A stretch of 12,824 bases of DNA, taken from positions 1 to 12,824 of the forward strand of contig CADBSL010000007.1 in assembly GCA_902797345.1 (NCBI GenBank), given 5' to 3'. Below the pieces are notes generated by a model, which had not been told where the DNA came from, did no database searches, and saw only the letters and a program-made list of their open reading frames with translations. Both the position numbers and the translations under genes were made by a program. The DNA is from an uncultured Eubacteriales bacterium. Its GTDB lineage: Bacteria > Bacillota > Clostridia > Peptostreptococcales > Anaerovoracaceae. Below are positions 1 to 6,731 of the stretch, one piece after another; the first letter of the stretch is position 1; each line of letters opens with the position of its first letter.

Positions 1-20
1 AGCTTCCAGCTCCCAGCTCT
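1..20. repeat. Heptamer-type AGCTGGG repeat, cut by window edge
   Basis: Read on the minus strand this is AGAGCTGGGAGCTGGAAGCT, that is AGCTGGG, AGCTGGA, AGCT in a 7-bp register. It touches the stop codon of the radical SAM gene. It closely matches the tandem heptamers at 6609-6640 but is oppositely oriented. The window starts here, so its full extent and any terminator of the operon cannot be seen. Confidence 0.5.
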
Positions 21-891
21 AAAGCGCCCGGAACCGCTCGTCTTTGAGCATGCCGATGTTGTTCAGGGCGTAGGCAATAGTCCTCAGCAGCATTTCCTTG
101 TCCTCCGGCAAATTGCCCCGCAGGTTGAGGTAGTTGGAGGCGTGGTTGCTGCGGAAGACACAGGTCTTGTTCAGCTCGATGTGGCGGATCATTTCAGCGG
201 TCTCCACCAGGACTTCTTCCGGTGCCAATAGCTCGAACTTCCCGTTCAGGATGTCCTTATACAGCGGTGCCATGGGTTCCACCATCAGGGTCAGGAGTCC
301 CACGTAATCCGGCTCCATCTTCGAGATGATCTTTCCGGATTCCACGGCGTGCTCCCGCCAGTTGTCCTTCCCGCCGATGCCGGAGATAAAGGTGACGGAG
401 GAGAGGATGCCGGCTTCATTCAGCTTCTGACAGGCTTCCACCATTTCCTCCGGGGTCACGCCTTTTTTGATGTCCTTCAGGATCCGGGCGCTTCCGGATT
501 CCACGCCCATGTAGGCGATGCCCAGCCCCTTCTCTCGAAGTTCGACGAGTTCCTCCGGGGTCTTCCGAAGGATGTCGTGGGGGGCGGCGTAGATGCCCAC
601 CCGCTGGCACTCCGGCAGAGTGGTGCGGATCTTGTCCAGGATCCGGCACAGGTCGCTGTTTTTCAACACCAGCGCATCCCCGTCCGCCAGGAACACTTTT
701 TCGATATAGCGGTATCTCCTTCGGGCCAGGTCGAAGTCCTCCAGGACTTCTTCGATGTTCCTCACCCGGAACTTCTTATCTTTATACATGCTGCAGAAGG
801 TGCAGTCGTTGTGGGCGCAGCCGATGGTGGCCTGAACGATCAGGCTGTAGGCTTCGCTGGGGGGACGGAATACGTTTCCCTCATATCTCAT
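19..891 (-). CDS. Radical SAM protein of unknown substrate
   Basis: This 290-residue protein has a radical SAM cluster motif, Cys25-x4-Cys30-x2-Cys33 (GCAHNDCTFCSMY), the usual ligands for a [4Fe-4S] cluster that cleaves S-adenosylmethionine. The following FLADGDA (68-74) and YMGVESGS (127-134) segments fit the beta strands of the TIM-barrel core of the Elp3/NifB-like radical SAM fold. The N-terminal YEGNVFRPPSEAYSLIVQ segment is typical of a short, widespread radical SAM group in anaerobic Firmicutes annotated only as radical SAM protein. There is no visible B12-binding domain, TRAM domain or second cysteine cluster, so it is probably not a methylthiotransferase. AAGGAG lies 7 nt before the ATG and supports the start. 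It is the last visible gene of the zapA-to-radical-SAM operon, 30 bp after argS. Substrate and reaction are unknown. Confidence 0.9.
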   Translation of the reverse strand: MRYEGNVFRPPSEAYSLIVQATIGCAHNDCTFCSMYKDKKFRVRNIEEVLEDFDLARRRYRYIEKVFLADGDALVLKNSDLCRILDKIRTTLPECQRVGIYAAPHDILRKTPEELVELREKGLGIAYMGVESGSARILKDIKKGVTPEEMVEACQKLNEAGILSSVTFISGIGGKDNWREHAVESGKIISKMEPDYVGLLTLMVEPMAPLYKDILNGKFELLAPEEVLVETAEMIRHIELNKTCVFRSNHASNYLNLRGNLPEDKEMLLRTIAYALNNIGMLKDERFRAL

Positions 892-921
892 AGGTCTTCT
901 CCTTTTCAGTCAGCTTTCAGT

Positions 922-2619
922 CTACATTCTTGTGGGCGCTTCCATCCCCAGCAGATACAGCCCGTTGGCGATGGTCTGCCGTGCCGCATCCACCAGCAGC
1001 AGCTTGGCTTTCTGTTCTTCCAGGTCCTCCACGATGATGTGCTCGTCGTGATAGAATTTATTGAAGGCCTGGGCGATGTCGATGATGTGACGGGTCACCA
1101 CGGAAGGCTCGTACTTGTTGGCCGCATCGATGACCACCTGCGGGAACCGCAGGATCAGCTTCGCCAGTTCATAAGCGGTCTCTGTGGTGATGTAGCTGAA
1201 GTCCACATCGGTGGTGACGTCCACCTGGGCTTTCCGCAGGACGCTGCAGGCCCGGGCGTGAGTATACTGGACATAAGGACCGGTCTCCCCGTCGAAGTTC
1301 AGGACCTTGTCCCAGGAGAAGGTGTAATCCTTGATCCGGTTGTTGGACAGTTCCTGGAAAATGACCGCGCCGATCCCCACCTGTTTGGAGACTTCGTCGA
1401 TGTTTTCGTTGCCCACGTTCTTTTCTTCCATCACCTCGCGGGTCTTTTCCACTGCCCGGTTCAGCACGTCTTCCAGGAAGACCACTTTGCCTTTCCGGGT
1501 GGACATGGTGCCGTCATCCAGACTCACCAGACCGAAGGGCACGTGGACGCACTGGTCCGCCCAGTCGAAGCCCATGAGCTCGATGATCTTGAACCATTGC
1601 TGGAAATGCAGGTTCTGCTGAGCCGCCACCACGTAGATGTTCTTGTCAAAATGATAATGTTCCTTCCGGTAGACCGCCGCAGCGATGTCCCGGGTGATAT
1701 ATAAAGTGGAACCATCTTTTTTCCGGATCAGCGCCGGGCTCATATCGTAGGCCGACAGGTCCACGATCTCTGCGCCCTGGGATTCCTGAAGGAGTCCCTT
1801 CTCCGCCATCATATCCGTGATCCGGTCCATTTTATCGGAGTAGAAACTTTCTCCGGCATAGGAGTCGAAGGTGATCCCCAGCATGTCATAGACCCGGCTG
1901 AATTCCTTCAGGCTCTCTTCCCGGAACCACTCCCACAGCTTATATTCTTCTTCGTTGCCGTCCTCCAGTTTTTTGAATGTCTCCCGGGCCTCGTCTTCCA
2001 GTTCCGGGTGATTTTCGGCTTCTTCATGGAATTTCACATACAGTCCCAGCAGGGTCTGGATCGGCGCCTTGCGGACTTCTTCTTCGTTGCCCCACTTCCG
2101 GTACGCCACGATCATCTTTCCGAACTGGGTGCCGTAGTCCCCCAGGTGATTGATCCGGATGGTGTCATAGCCCAGGAAATCATAGAGCTTGTAAATGGAG
2201 TTCCCGATCACGGTGCTGCGGATGTGGCCGATGTGGAAGGGCTTGGCGATATTCGGGGAGGAGTACTCCACGATGATCTTCTTGCCGGCGCCCATATCAC
2301 TGCCGCCGAACCGGTCCTTCTTCTCTTCCACTTCTCCGGTGACCGCCTTCATGACAGCCTTCTTGTCCAGGAAAAAGTTGATGTACCCGTTCAGGTTCTC
2401 CACCTTCTCGAAAAGCTCCTTGTCGATGGCTTCCACGATATCGTCCGCGATCTTCACCGGCGCCTTCTTGTACGTCTTCGCCAACCGGAAACAGGGGAAG
2501 GAGTAATCCCCCATCTCGCTCTTCGGCGGGATCTCGATCAGCTTCCTGATCTCATCCGTCGACAGCGCATCGATTTCGTTAGATAATACTTCTGCTACTT
2601 GTTGTTTAAAGTCGATCAT
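922..2619 (-). CDS. argS: Arginyl-tRNA synthetase
   Basis: This 565-residue class I aminoacyl-tRNA synthetase charges tRNA-Arg with arginine, using ATP, in the cytosol. The Arg-S N-terminal domain covers about residues 1-90. The HIGH signature is at 129-132 (PFHIGHIRSTVIG). The position of the KMSKS loop holds MSTRKG (372-377), a variant common in bacterial ArgRS. The C-terminal DALR anticodon-binding domain covers about 450-565 and ends GMEAPTRM, close to the typical ArgRS end. Length is normal. The ATG is preceded by a GAGG ribosome binding site 9 nt upstream. It lies 21 bp after the PH-domain gene and 30 bp before the radical SAM gene, in one operon. I see no T-box leader or own promoter, so expression probably depends on the zapA promoter or an internal one not recognised here. 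Confidence 0.97.
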   Translation of the reverse strand: MIDFKQQVAEVLSNEIDALSTDEIRKLIEIPPKSEMGDYSFPCFRLAKTYKKAPVKIADDIVEAIDKELFEKVENLNGYINFFLDKKAVMKAVTGEVEEKKDRFGGSDMGAGKKIIVEYSSPNIAKPFHIGHIRSTVIGNSIYKLYDFLGYDTIRINHLGDYGTQFGKMIVAYRKWGNEEEVRKAPIQTLLGLYVKFHEEAENHPELEDEARETFKKLEDGNEEEYKLWEWFREESLKEFSRVYDMLGITFDSYAGESFYSDKMDRITDMMAEKGLLQESQGAEIVDLSAYDMSPALIRKKDGSTLYITRDIAAAVYRKEHYHFDKNIYVVAAQQNLHFQQWFKIIELMGFDWADQCVHVPFGLVSLDDGTMSTRKGKVVFLEDVLNRAVEKTREVMEEKNVGNENIDEVSKQVGIGAVIFQELSNNRIKDYTFSWDKVLNFDGETGPYVQYTHARACSVLRKAQVDVTTDVDFSYITTETAYELAKLILRFPQVVIDAANKYEPSVVTRHIIDIAQAFNKFYHDEHIIVEDLEEQKAKLLLVDAARQTIANGLYLLGMEAPTRM

Positions 2620-2640
2620 TCTTATGTCCTCTTTCCTTAA

Positions 2641-3102
2641 TTAGTGTGAATCAAAAGCATCCGGCACGCCGTCCAGATCCGTATCGGAGAATGCACCGTC
2701 CGGCAATTCCGCCGAGAAGGCATCCCCTTCGAGGTGGGGCGTTCCTGACACGTTTTCATGCATATATACCCGGTTGGCTTTCCGGGCTGCGTCCACCATT
2801 TCCGACAGCATGTTCTTCACGTCCCGTCCTTCTTTGATGTTCCTGATGTCAAAATTCTTCATGGTGGCGTCAGCGGAATCGCAGTGCACCGTGGCCATCC
2901 GGAAGATCCGCTGCCAGAAGGACTGCATAAAGGTCACGTCCGTGATCCGGTAGAGCCGTACTTCGTCCTCCTTGATGTTGAAGATACCCGTTTTGATGTA
3001 CAGCCGGGTATCATCCAGCCGGTAGACCGTGAAGGTCCAGGGCAAGCCGAGAAAATTCCGCTTCCGGGCCCGCCAGATCAGTTTTTCATCGCTCTTTGCC
3101 AT
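2641..3102 (-). CDS. Small PH-domain (bPH2-type) protein with Ca-motif-like tail
   Basis: This 153-residue protein carries a bacterial PH-like domain (bPH2/DUF304 type) over about residues 5-110. The pattern of an aromatic/basic start (LIWRARKRNFLGLPWTFTVY), a DDTRLYIKTGIFN turn and EVRLYRITDVTF is typical of short PH-domain proteins of Clostridia. No signal peptide or membrane segment is seen, so it should be cytosolic. After a helix and a low-complexity linker, residues 140-148 read DTDLDGVPD. This DxDxDGxxD calcium-loop pattern, with Asp151 following, is usually found in thrombospondin type 3 or EF-hand/dockerin-like repeats of exported proteins. The tail looks like an add-on to the normal domain. 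GGAGG lies 7 nt before the ATG. The gene sits 24 bp after the DUF523 gene and 21 bp before argS. Function is unknown; binding of calcium is an inference from the motif only. Confidence 0.85.
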   Translation of the reverse strand: MAKSDEKLIWRARKRNFLGLPWTFTVYRLDDTRLYIKTGIFNIKEDEVRLYRITDVTFMQSFWQRIFRMATVHCDSADATMKNFDIRNIKEGRDVKNMLSEMVDAARKANRVYMHENVSGTPHLEGDAFSAELPDGAFSDTDLDGVPDAFDSH

Positions 3103-3126
3103 TTTCTTTCCTCCATTCCAAAGGGG

Positions 3127-3642
3127 CTACCCTTTGTTCTTTTCCAGTTCCAATACAAACTCTTCTTCCGTCAATACCCGGATGCCATTTTTCCTGAACA
3201 GTGCGGCGGTGACCCCGTCTCCGGGGATCTTCCTCCCGGAAAAGGTCCCGTCGTAAATGAGACCGGACCCGCAGGAAGGGCTTTTTGCCTTCAGGACCGC
3301 GCACAGATCCGGCACTTCCCCTTCCGGGAACTCCTTCTCCATGACCGCCTGATAGACCCGCTTCACTTCGCTCAGGGAGATCTCCGCTCCCTGCCGGAAG
3401 GCGTCCGTGACGTCTTTCCCGGACCGGTCCCTGACTTTCGCCCGGCCTTCCAGCACGTCCTTTCCGTCTCCGCCGATGATCTCCGCCGGCTCCCGGGGGC
3501 TCTCCAACCCGCCGGCACACTCCGGACAGATCAATTGGCAGGGGTGGTCTTCCAGGAAGGCTGTGATCTCCTCCCGACGGTTATTCCCGCCATTATATTT
3601 GCAGTTTTCTCCTGCCAGACAGGCGCTGATGATATAGAACAT
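3127..3642 (-). CDS. DUF523 family protein (TudS-like Fe-S desulfidase family)
   Basis: This 171-residue protein matches DUF523 along its whole length. Family hallmarks are ISACLAGENCKYNGG (5-19), LICPECAGGLESPREPAE (38-54) and KAKSPSCGSGLIYDGTF (118-134), then GDGVTAALF and a C-terminal GIRVLTEEEF. Conserved cysteines are Cys8, Cys14, Cys39, Cys42 and Cys124. The characterised member of this family, TudS, is a [4Fe-4S]-dependent thiouracil desulfidase; the cluster is held by three cysteines and its free iron takes the sulfur. This protein has the cysteines needed for such a cluster, but its substrate is not known. It could act on thiolated nucleobases released from tRNA turnover. An AGGTG ribosome binding site precedes the ATG, which lies 13 bp after the mutS2 stop, so the two are very likely cotranscribed. 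Family call is strong; activity is inferred. Confidence 0.92.
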   Translation of the reverse strand: MFYIISACLAGENCKYNGGNNRREEITAFLEDHPCQLICPECAGGLESPREPAEIIGGDGKDVLEGRAKVRDRSGKDVTDAFRQGAEISLSEVKRVYQAVMEKEFPEGEVPDLCAVLKAKSPSCGSGLIYDGTFSGRKIPGDGVTAALFRKNGIRVLTEEEFVLELEKNKG

Positions 3643-3655
3643 GTCACACCTGCCC

Positions 3656-6025
3656 TTATTTCAATTCCAATACGGTGACGCCGGCACCGCCTTCTCCCGC
3701 CATCCCCGGCCGGAATTTCTTCACGTGTTTGTTCCGGCGGAACAGGGGCTTCAGGCCTTCCCGAAGGATCCCCTCTCCCTTGCCGTGGATGATGGTGACC
3801 TGCTTCAGCCCTGCGATAAAGGCGTCGTCGATATATTTCTCCACCAGCACCGCCGCCGAATCCAGGTCGTTCCCCCGAACATCGCAGCTGGTGCTGATAT
3901 TCCTGGTTTTTTCCTTGTACATGGATGCGTATTTGCTCCGCATCTTCTTTTCGTCCGGGGCGTCCTTCAGTTTCTGCAGATCCTTCGCATTGGCGCCGAC
4001 CTTCATCAGTCCCACCTGCACCTGCAGGTTCCCGTGTTCGTCCGGAGCCGTCACCACCGTACCCTGCTGATCGATGTTCACCAGGTAAACGGAGACTCCG
4101 GGCTTCAGCTCGCTGAGTTTCGCCGGCTCTTTGTTTTCCGGCCGGTCATCCAGCTCTTCCGCATACTTTTCGGAACGGCTCTTCACCTTCCGGCGGACTT
4201 CCTCCAGACTCTTGTTGCGCATCTTCGGGTCCTGCATCTTCTCCAGTTCCCGCAGTTCTTTGAAGACGGAATCGGAGAATTCCTTCATCTCCTGCACCAT
4301 CTCCCGGGCTTCTTCCCGGGCACGCTTCAGGGCCTTCTCCTTCTGGAGGTTCATTTTCTCCTTCTGCTTCGCCAGGTCTTCCTTCAGTTTCTGGATCTCC
4401 TGGTTGGCCGCCTCGGCTTCCGCCCGTTCGGCTTCCGCCTGCTTCCGGTCTTCGTTGATCTGGGCGATGAGGTCTTCGAATTCGATGTCCCCCTGCTCCA
4501 GCAGGCCCCGGGCTTCCGAGATCAGCTCCTCCGGCAGCCCCAGCTTCGCCGAGATCTCGAAGGCATTGGACTTCCCCGCCACGCCGATGATCAGTTTATA
4601 GGTGGGAGACAGGGTCTCCACATTGAATTCCATGGAACCGTTCTCCACGTTTTCTGTAGCCAGAGCGTATTTTTTCAGCTCCGTGTAATGGGTGGTGGCC
4701 ATGGTCTTGGCACCCCGTCCCATCAGGTAATCCAGCACCGAGATCGCCAGTGCCGCCCCCTCGGTGGGGTCTGTCCCGGCGCCCAGTTCATCCAGGAGCA
4801 CCAGGCAGTCCAGCCCCGCCGCTCCCACGATCTCCACGATGTTCTTCATGTGGGAGGAGAAGGTGGACAGGCTCTGTTCGATGCTCTGCTCGTCGCCGAT
4901 GTCCGCGAAGACTTCTTTGAAGACCGGCATGGTGGTGCCGATCTCCACCGGTACATGGAGCCCTGACTGGCACATCAATACCATCAGGCCCACGGTCTTC
5001 AAGGTCACGGTCTTCCCGCCGGTGTTGGGCCCCGTGATCACCAGGGAGTCGTAGTTTTTCCCCAGCTCCACGCTCATTGGCACGACCTTCTTCCGATCGA
5101 TCAGGGGGTGTCTGCCCTGCTTGATCCGCAGATACCCGTCGTCATTTAGCCGGGGTTCGATGGCTTTCATCTGCAGGGCCAGCTTCGCCTTGGCAAAAGC
5201 GAAGTCCAGTTTGATCAAAATCTCCTGGTTGGCTTCGATGCCGGGGGCCTGGGCTGCCACCATCTTCGACAGCTGTTCCAGGATCCGGGCGATCTCCGCC
5301 TCTTCCTTCAGCTGCAGCTCTCTCATCTCATTGTTCAGGTTCACGATGGCCTGGGGTTCGATGAAAAGCGTCGCCCCGGTGGCGGACTGGTCGTGGACGA
5401 TCCCCGCCACTTCACCCCGGTGTTCCTTTTTCACCGGGATCACGTACCGGCCCTGCCGGATGGTGATGACGCTGTCCTGCAGCACGTCTTTATTGTCACG
5501 GGAGGAGACGATGCTGCTCATCTTCGCCCGCAGTTCTTCATTTTTTCGCACCAGTGCCCGGCGGATGCTCCTCAGCTCCGCGCTGGCTCCGTCGGCGATG
5601 GATTCTTCCGATAAGATGCACCGGTCGATCTCCTCTTCCTCCGGTTTGCAGACAGTGATCGCAGAAGCATAGTCGGCGATCACGCCCTTCACCTCCACAT
5701 CGGTCTTCAGGTGGGAGGCGATGTTGCGGGCGGTATACAGGTTCTGCTTCACCTGCAGCAGCTCCTTCGGTGAAAGGGTCCCGCCCTTCACGGCAAACTT
5801 CAGTGCCGGCAGAATGTCGTTGATGCCCCCGATGGGGATGGTGCCCTTCTGGACGATGACGGAAACCGCCTCCGAGGTCTCCGAAAGCATCTCCCGGATG
5901 TCATACACGCTGTTGGAAGGCTCCAGGTCTCTGGCCAGCTGCTTCGCCGCCCGGGAGACCGCCTGCTCCGCCAAAAGTTCCAATATTTTATTGTATTCCA
6001 GTACTCGTAATGTCCGCTCATTCAT
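3656..6025 (-). CDS. mutS2: Endonuclease MutS2 (ribosome-collision ATPase RqcU)
   Basis: This 789-residue protein is full length for MutS2. A MutS-like core and clamp region is followed by the ABC-type ATPase with Walker A GPNTGGKT (332-339), Walker B LVLLDELGAGTDPTEG (408-423, Asp412-Glu413) and switch TTHYTELK. A long charged coiled coil covers about 510-630. A KOW-like module lies at about 638-685 (KPGVSVYLVNIDQQGTVV). The C-terminal Smr domain (about 712-789) contains DVRG and HGKGEGILR. No mismatch-recognition domain I is present, as is normal for MutS2. In Bacillus subtilis MutS2 (RqcU) recognises collided ribosomes and splits them for quality control; in other bacteria it has been tied to control of recombination. 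Its ATG overlaps the zapA stop by 8 nt, so translation is probably coupled. In the Smr domain the common LDLR motif reads CDVR, keeping the Asp and Arg. Confidence 0.97.
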   Translation of the reverse strand: MNERTLRVLEYNKILELLAEQAVSRAAKQLARDLEPSNSVYDIREMLSETSEAVSVIVQKGTIPIGGINDILPALKFAVKGGTLSPKELLQVKQNLYTARNIASHLKTDVEVKGVIADYASAITVCKPEEEEIDRCILSEESIADGASAELRSIRRALVRKNEELRAKMSSIVSSRDNKDVLQDSVITIRQGRYVIPVKKEHRGEVAGIVHDQSATGATLFIEPQAIVNLNNEMRELQLKEEAEIARILEQLSKMVAAQAPGIEANQEILIKLDFAFAKAKLALQMKAIEPRLNDDGYLRIKQGRHPLIDRKKVVPMSVELGKNYDSLVITGPNTGGKTVTLKTVGLMVLMCQSGLHVPVEIGTTMPVFKEVFADIGDEQSIEQSLSTFSSHMKNIVEIVGAAGLDCLVLLDELGAGTDPTEGAALAISVLDYLMGRGAKTMATTHYTELKKYALATENVENGSMEFNVETLSPTYKLIIGVAGKSNAFEISAKLGLPEELISEARGLLEQGDIEFEDLIAQINEDRKQAEAERAEAEAANQEIQKLKEDLAKQKEKMNLQKEKALKRAREEAREMVQEMKEFSDSVFKELRELEKMQDPKMRNKSLEEVRRKVKSRSEKYAEELDDRPENKEPAKLSELKPGVSVYLVNIDQQGTVVTAPDEHGNLQVQVGLMKVGANAKDLQKLKDAPDEKKMRSKYASMYKEKTRNISTSCDVRGNDLDSAAVLVEKYIDDAFIAGLKQVTIIHGKGEGILREGLKPLFRRNKHVKKFRPGMAGEGGAGVTVLELK

Positions 6026-6536
6026 CAGTCTCTTCCTCCGGAATGAACATCTGCATCTGCAGGTGCATATCTTTGAGGCCGCGGATCTCTTCCTTCAGAT
6101 CCTCAATGTATTTGTTCAGAAAACGGTTCTCCTCCCGCAGCTTATCCGCTTCCGCCCGGACCCGCTCCAGCTCTTCTTCGAAGGCGGACCGGTCATCCTC
6201 CGGGTCCTCGATCCGAAACAGCTCTGCCGCAGACTTTTCCCGTCCCTCCTGCAGGCTCTGGCTGAAGTCTTCCAGCTCCCGGTTCTTCTGCAGGATCACA
6301 TCCAGGGCTTCGTCCCGGTCCTGCTTGATCCGGTACAGGTCTTCGGCGATGTTGATGGCCGTCAGGGTCATAAAATCCCCCTGGTTGCCGGAAGCACCCT
6401 GCTTCTGGAGCTCCGCGATCTTGTCATTGACGTATTTCGCATACCGTTGGATATCCTTCGGCGAGGAATCGCCGCTGATACGGTATTTTCTTTTGTTGAT
6501 AATGATCTCCGTGATGTTGGAACTGTTGTTTTCCAT
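6018..6536 (-). CDS. zapA: Cell division protein ZapA with extended coiled coil
   Basis: This 172-residue cytosolic protein has a ZapA N-terminal domain (about 8-90). The beta strand segment ITEIIINKRKYRISGD is followed by SPKDIQRYAKYVNDKI and a helix with FMTLTAINIAEDLYRIKQ. ZapA tetramers cross-link FtsZ filaments and stabilise the Z ring. Typical ZapA is about 85-110 residues. Here about 60 further residues (110-165) form a charged, heptad-like coiled coil (EEELERVRAEADKLREENRF), ending in an acidic tail. The ATG has GGAGGG 8 nt upstream and a promoter about 30-60 bp upstream, so zapA leads the operon. The stop overlaps the mutS2 start by 8 nt. Next to mutS2 is a common position for zapA in Clostridia. 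An extended coil could widen the reach between FtsZ filaments or bind another partner; this is inference. Confidence 0.9.
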   Translation of the reverse strand: MENNSSNITEIIINKRKYRISGDSSPKDIQRYAKYVNDKIAELQKQGASGNQGDFMTLTAINIAEDLYRIKQDRDEALDVILQKNRELEDFSQSLQEGREKSAAELFRIEDPEDDRSAFEEELERVRAEADKLREENRFLNKYIEDLKEEIRGLKDMHLQMQMFIPEEETDE

Positions 6537-6562
6537 AACGGCGTCCCTCCTTTTTTTGTATC

Positions 6563-6597
6563 ATTATATTATACCTTTAATTAGGGGTATTGGGCAA
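6563..6597 (-). promoter_or_regulatory. Probable sigma-A promoter of the zapA operon
   Basis: On the minus strand TTGCCC (6597-6592) is followed after 18 bp by TATAAT (6573-6568). A second overlapping TATAAT lies at 6568-6563. It sits 27 to 60 bp upstream of the zapA ATG with a GGAGGG ribosome binding site (6545-6550) in between. No other strong promoter is visible down to position 19, so this may drive all six genes. Confidence 0.65.
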
Positions 6598-6608
6598 GGG
6601 GTATATTT

Positions 6609-6640
6609 AGCTGGGAGCTGGGAGCTAGAAGCTGGGAGCG
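6609..6640. repeat. Tandem 7-bp repeat upstream of zapA promoter
   Basis: Plus-strand units read AGCTGGG, AGCTGGG, AGCTAGA, AGCTGGG, AGC, an almost perfect 7-bp tandem array of about 4.4 copies. It starts 12 bp upstream of the zapA -35 hexamer and ends about 45 bp before the DUF1002 terminator. Similar units are at 1-20 in inverted orientation. It is non-coding. Whether it is a protein-binding array, a slippage-prone microsatellite or part of a dispersed family cannot be told from this window. Confidence 0.7.
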
Positions 6641-6682
6641 TCCCCGAGGGGATTCTATCCGAAGCCTCGAAAGCCCGGACAC

Positions 6683-6708
6683 AAAAAACCGGGTCCGAAG
6701 ACCCGGTT
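6683..6708 (-). terminator. Rho-independent terminator of the DUF1002 gene
   Basis: A perfect 9-bp stem pairs 6700-6708 with 6687-6695. On the minus strand the loop is TTCG closed by C-G, the extra-stable cUUCGg tetraloop, and a run of six T (including the stem end) follows. It lies 24 bp after the DUF1002 stop and isolates that gene from the zapA promoter downstream. Confidence 0.9.
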
Positions 6709-6731
6709 CTTTTACTGTATTCCATTATTTA

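Noticed and set aside
901..924. GACTGAAA repeated 11 bp apart between argS and the radical SAM gene
   Set aside because: It lies in a 30-bp gap inside an operon next to the ribosome binding site. It may be a decayed member of the AGCTG-type repeats, but is too short to call on its own.
349..1704. A 451-codon open frame on the plus strand opposite the radical SAM and argS genes
   Set aside because: It is antisense to two clear gene families and rich in low-complexity His/Val/Asp/Phe patterns typical of a frame opposite a GC-rich gene. No ribosome binding site or recognisable domain.
3641..4966. A 441-codon open frame on the plus strand opposite mutS2
   Set aside because: It lies wholly antisense to the well-conserved mutS2; its composition (many Leu/Phe/His/Gln) mirrors the codon use of the other strand and no domain is seen.
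6671..6697. Possible antiterminator pairing (CCCGG with CCGGG, CGGAC with GTCCG) overlapping the DUF1002 terminator
   Set aside because: On the minus strand the extra arm lies downstream of the terminator T run, so it cannot act on that transcript, and no plus-strand transcript is expected here.
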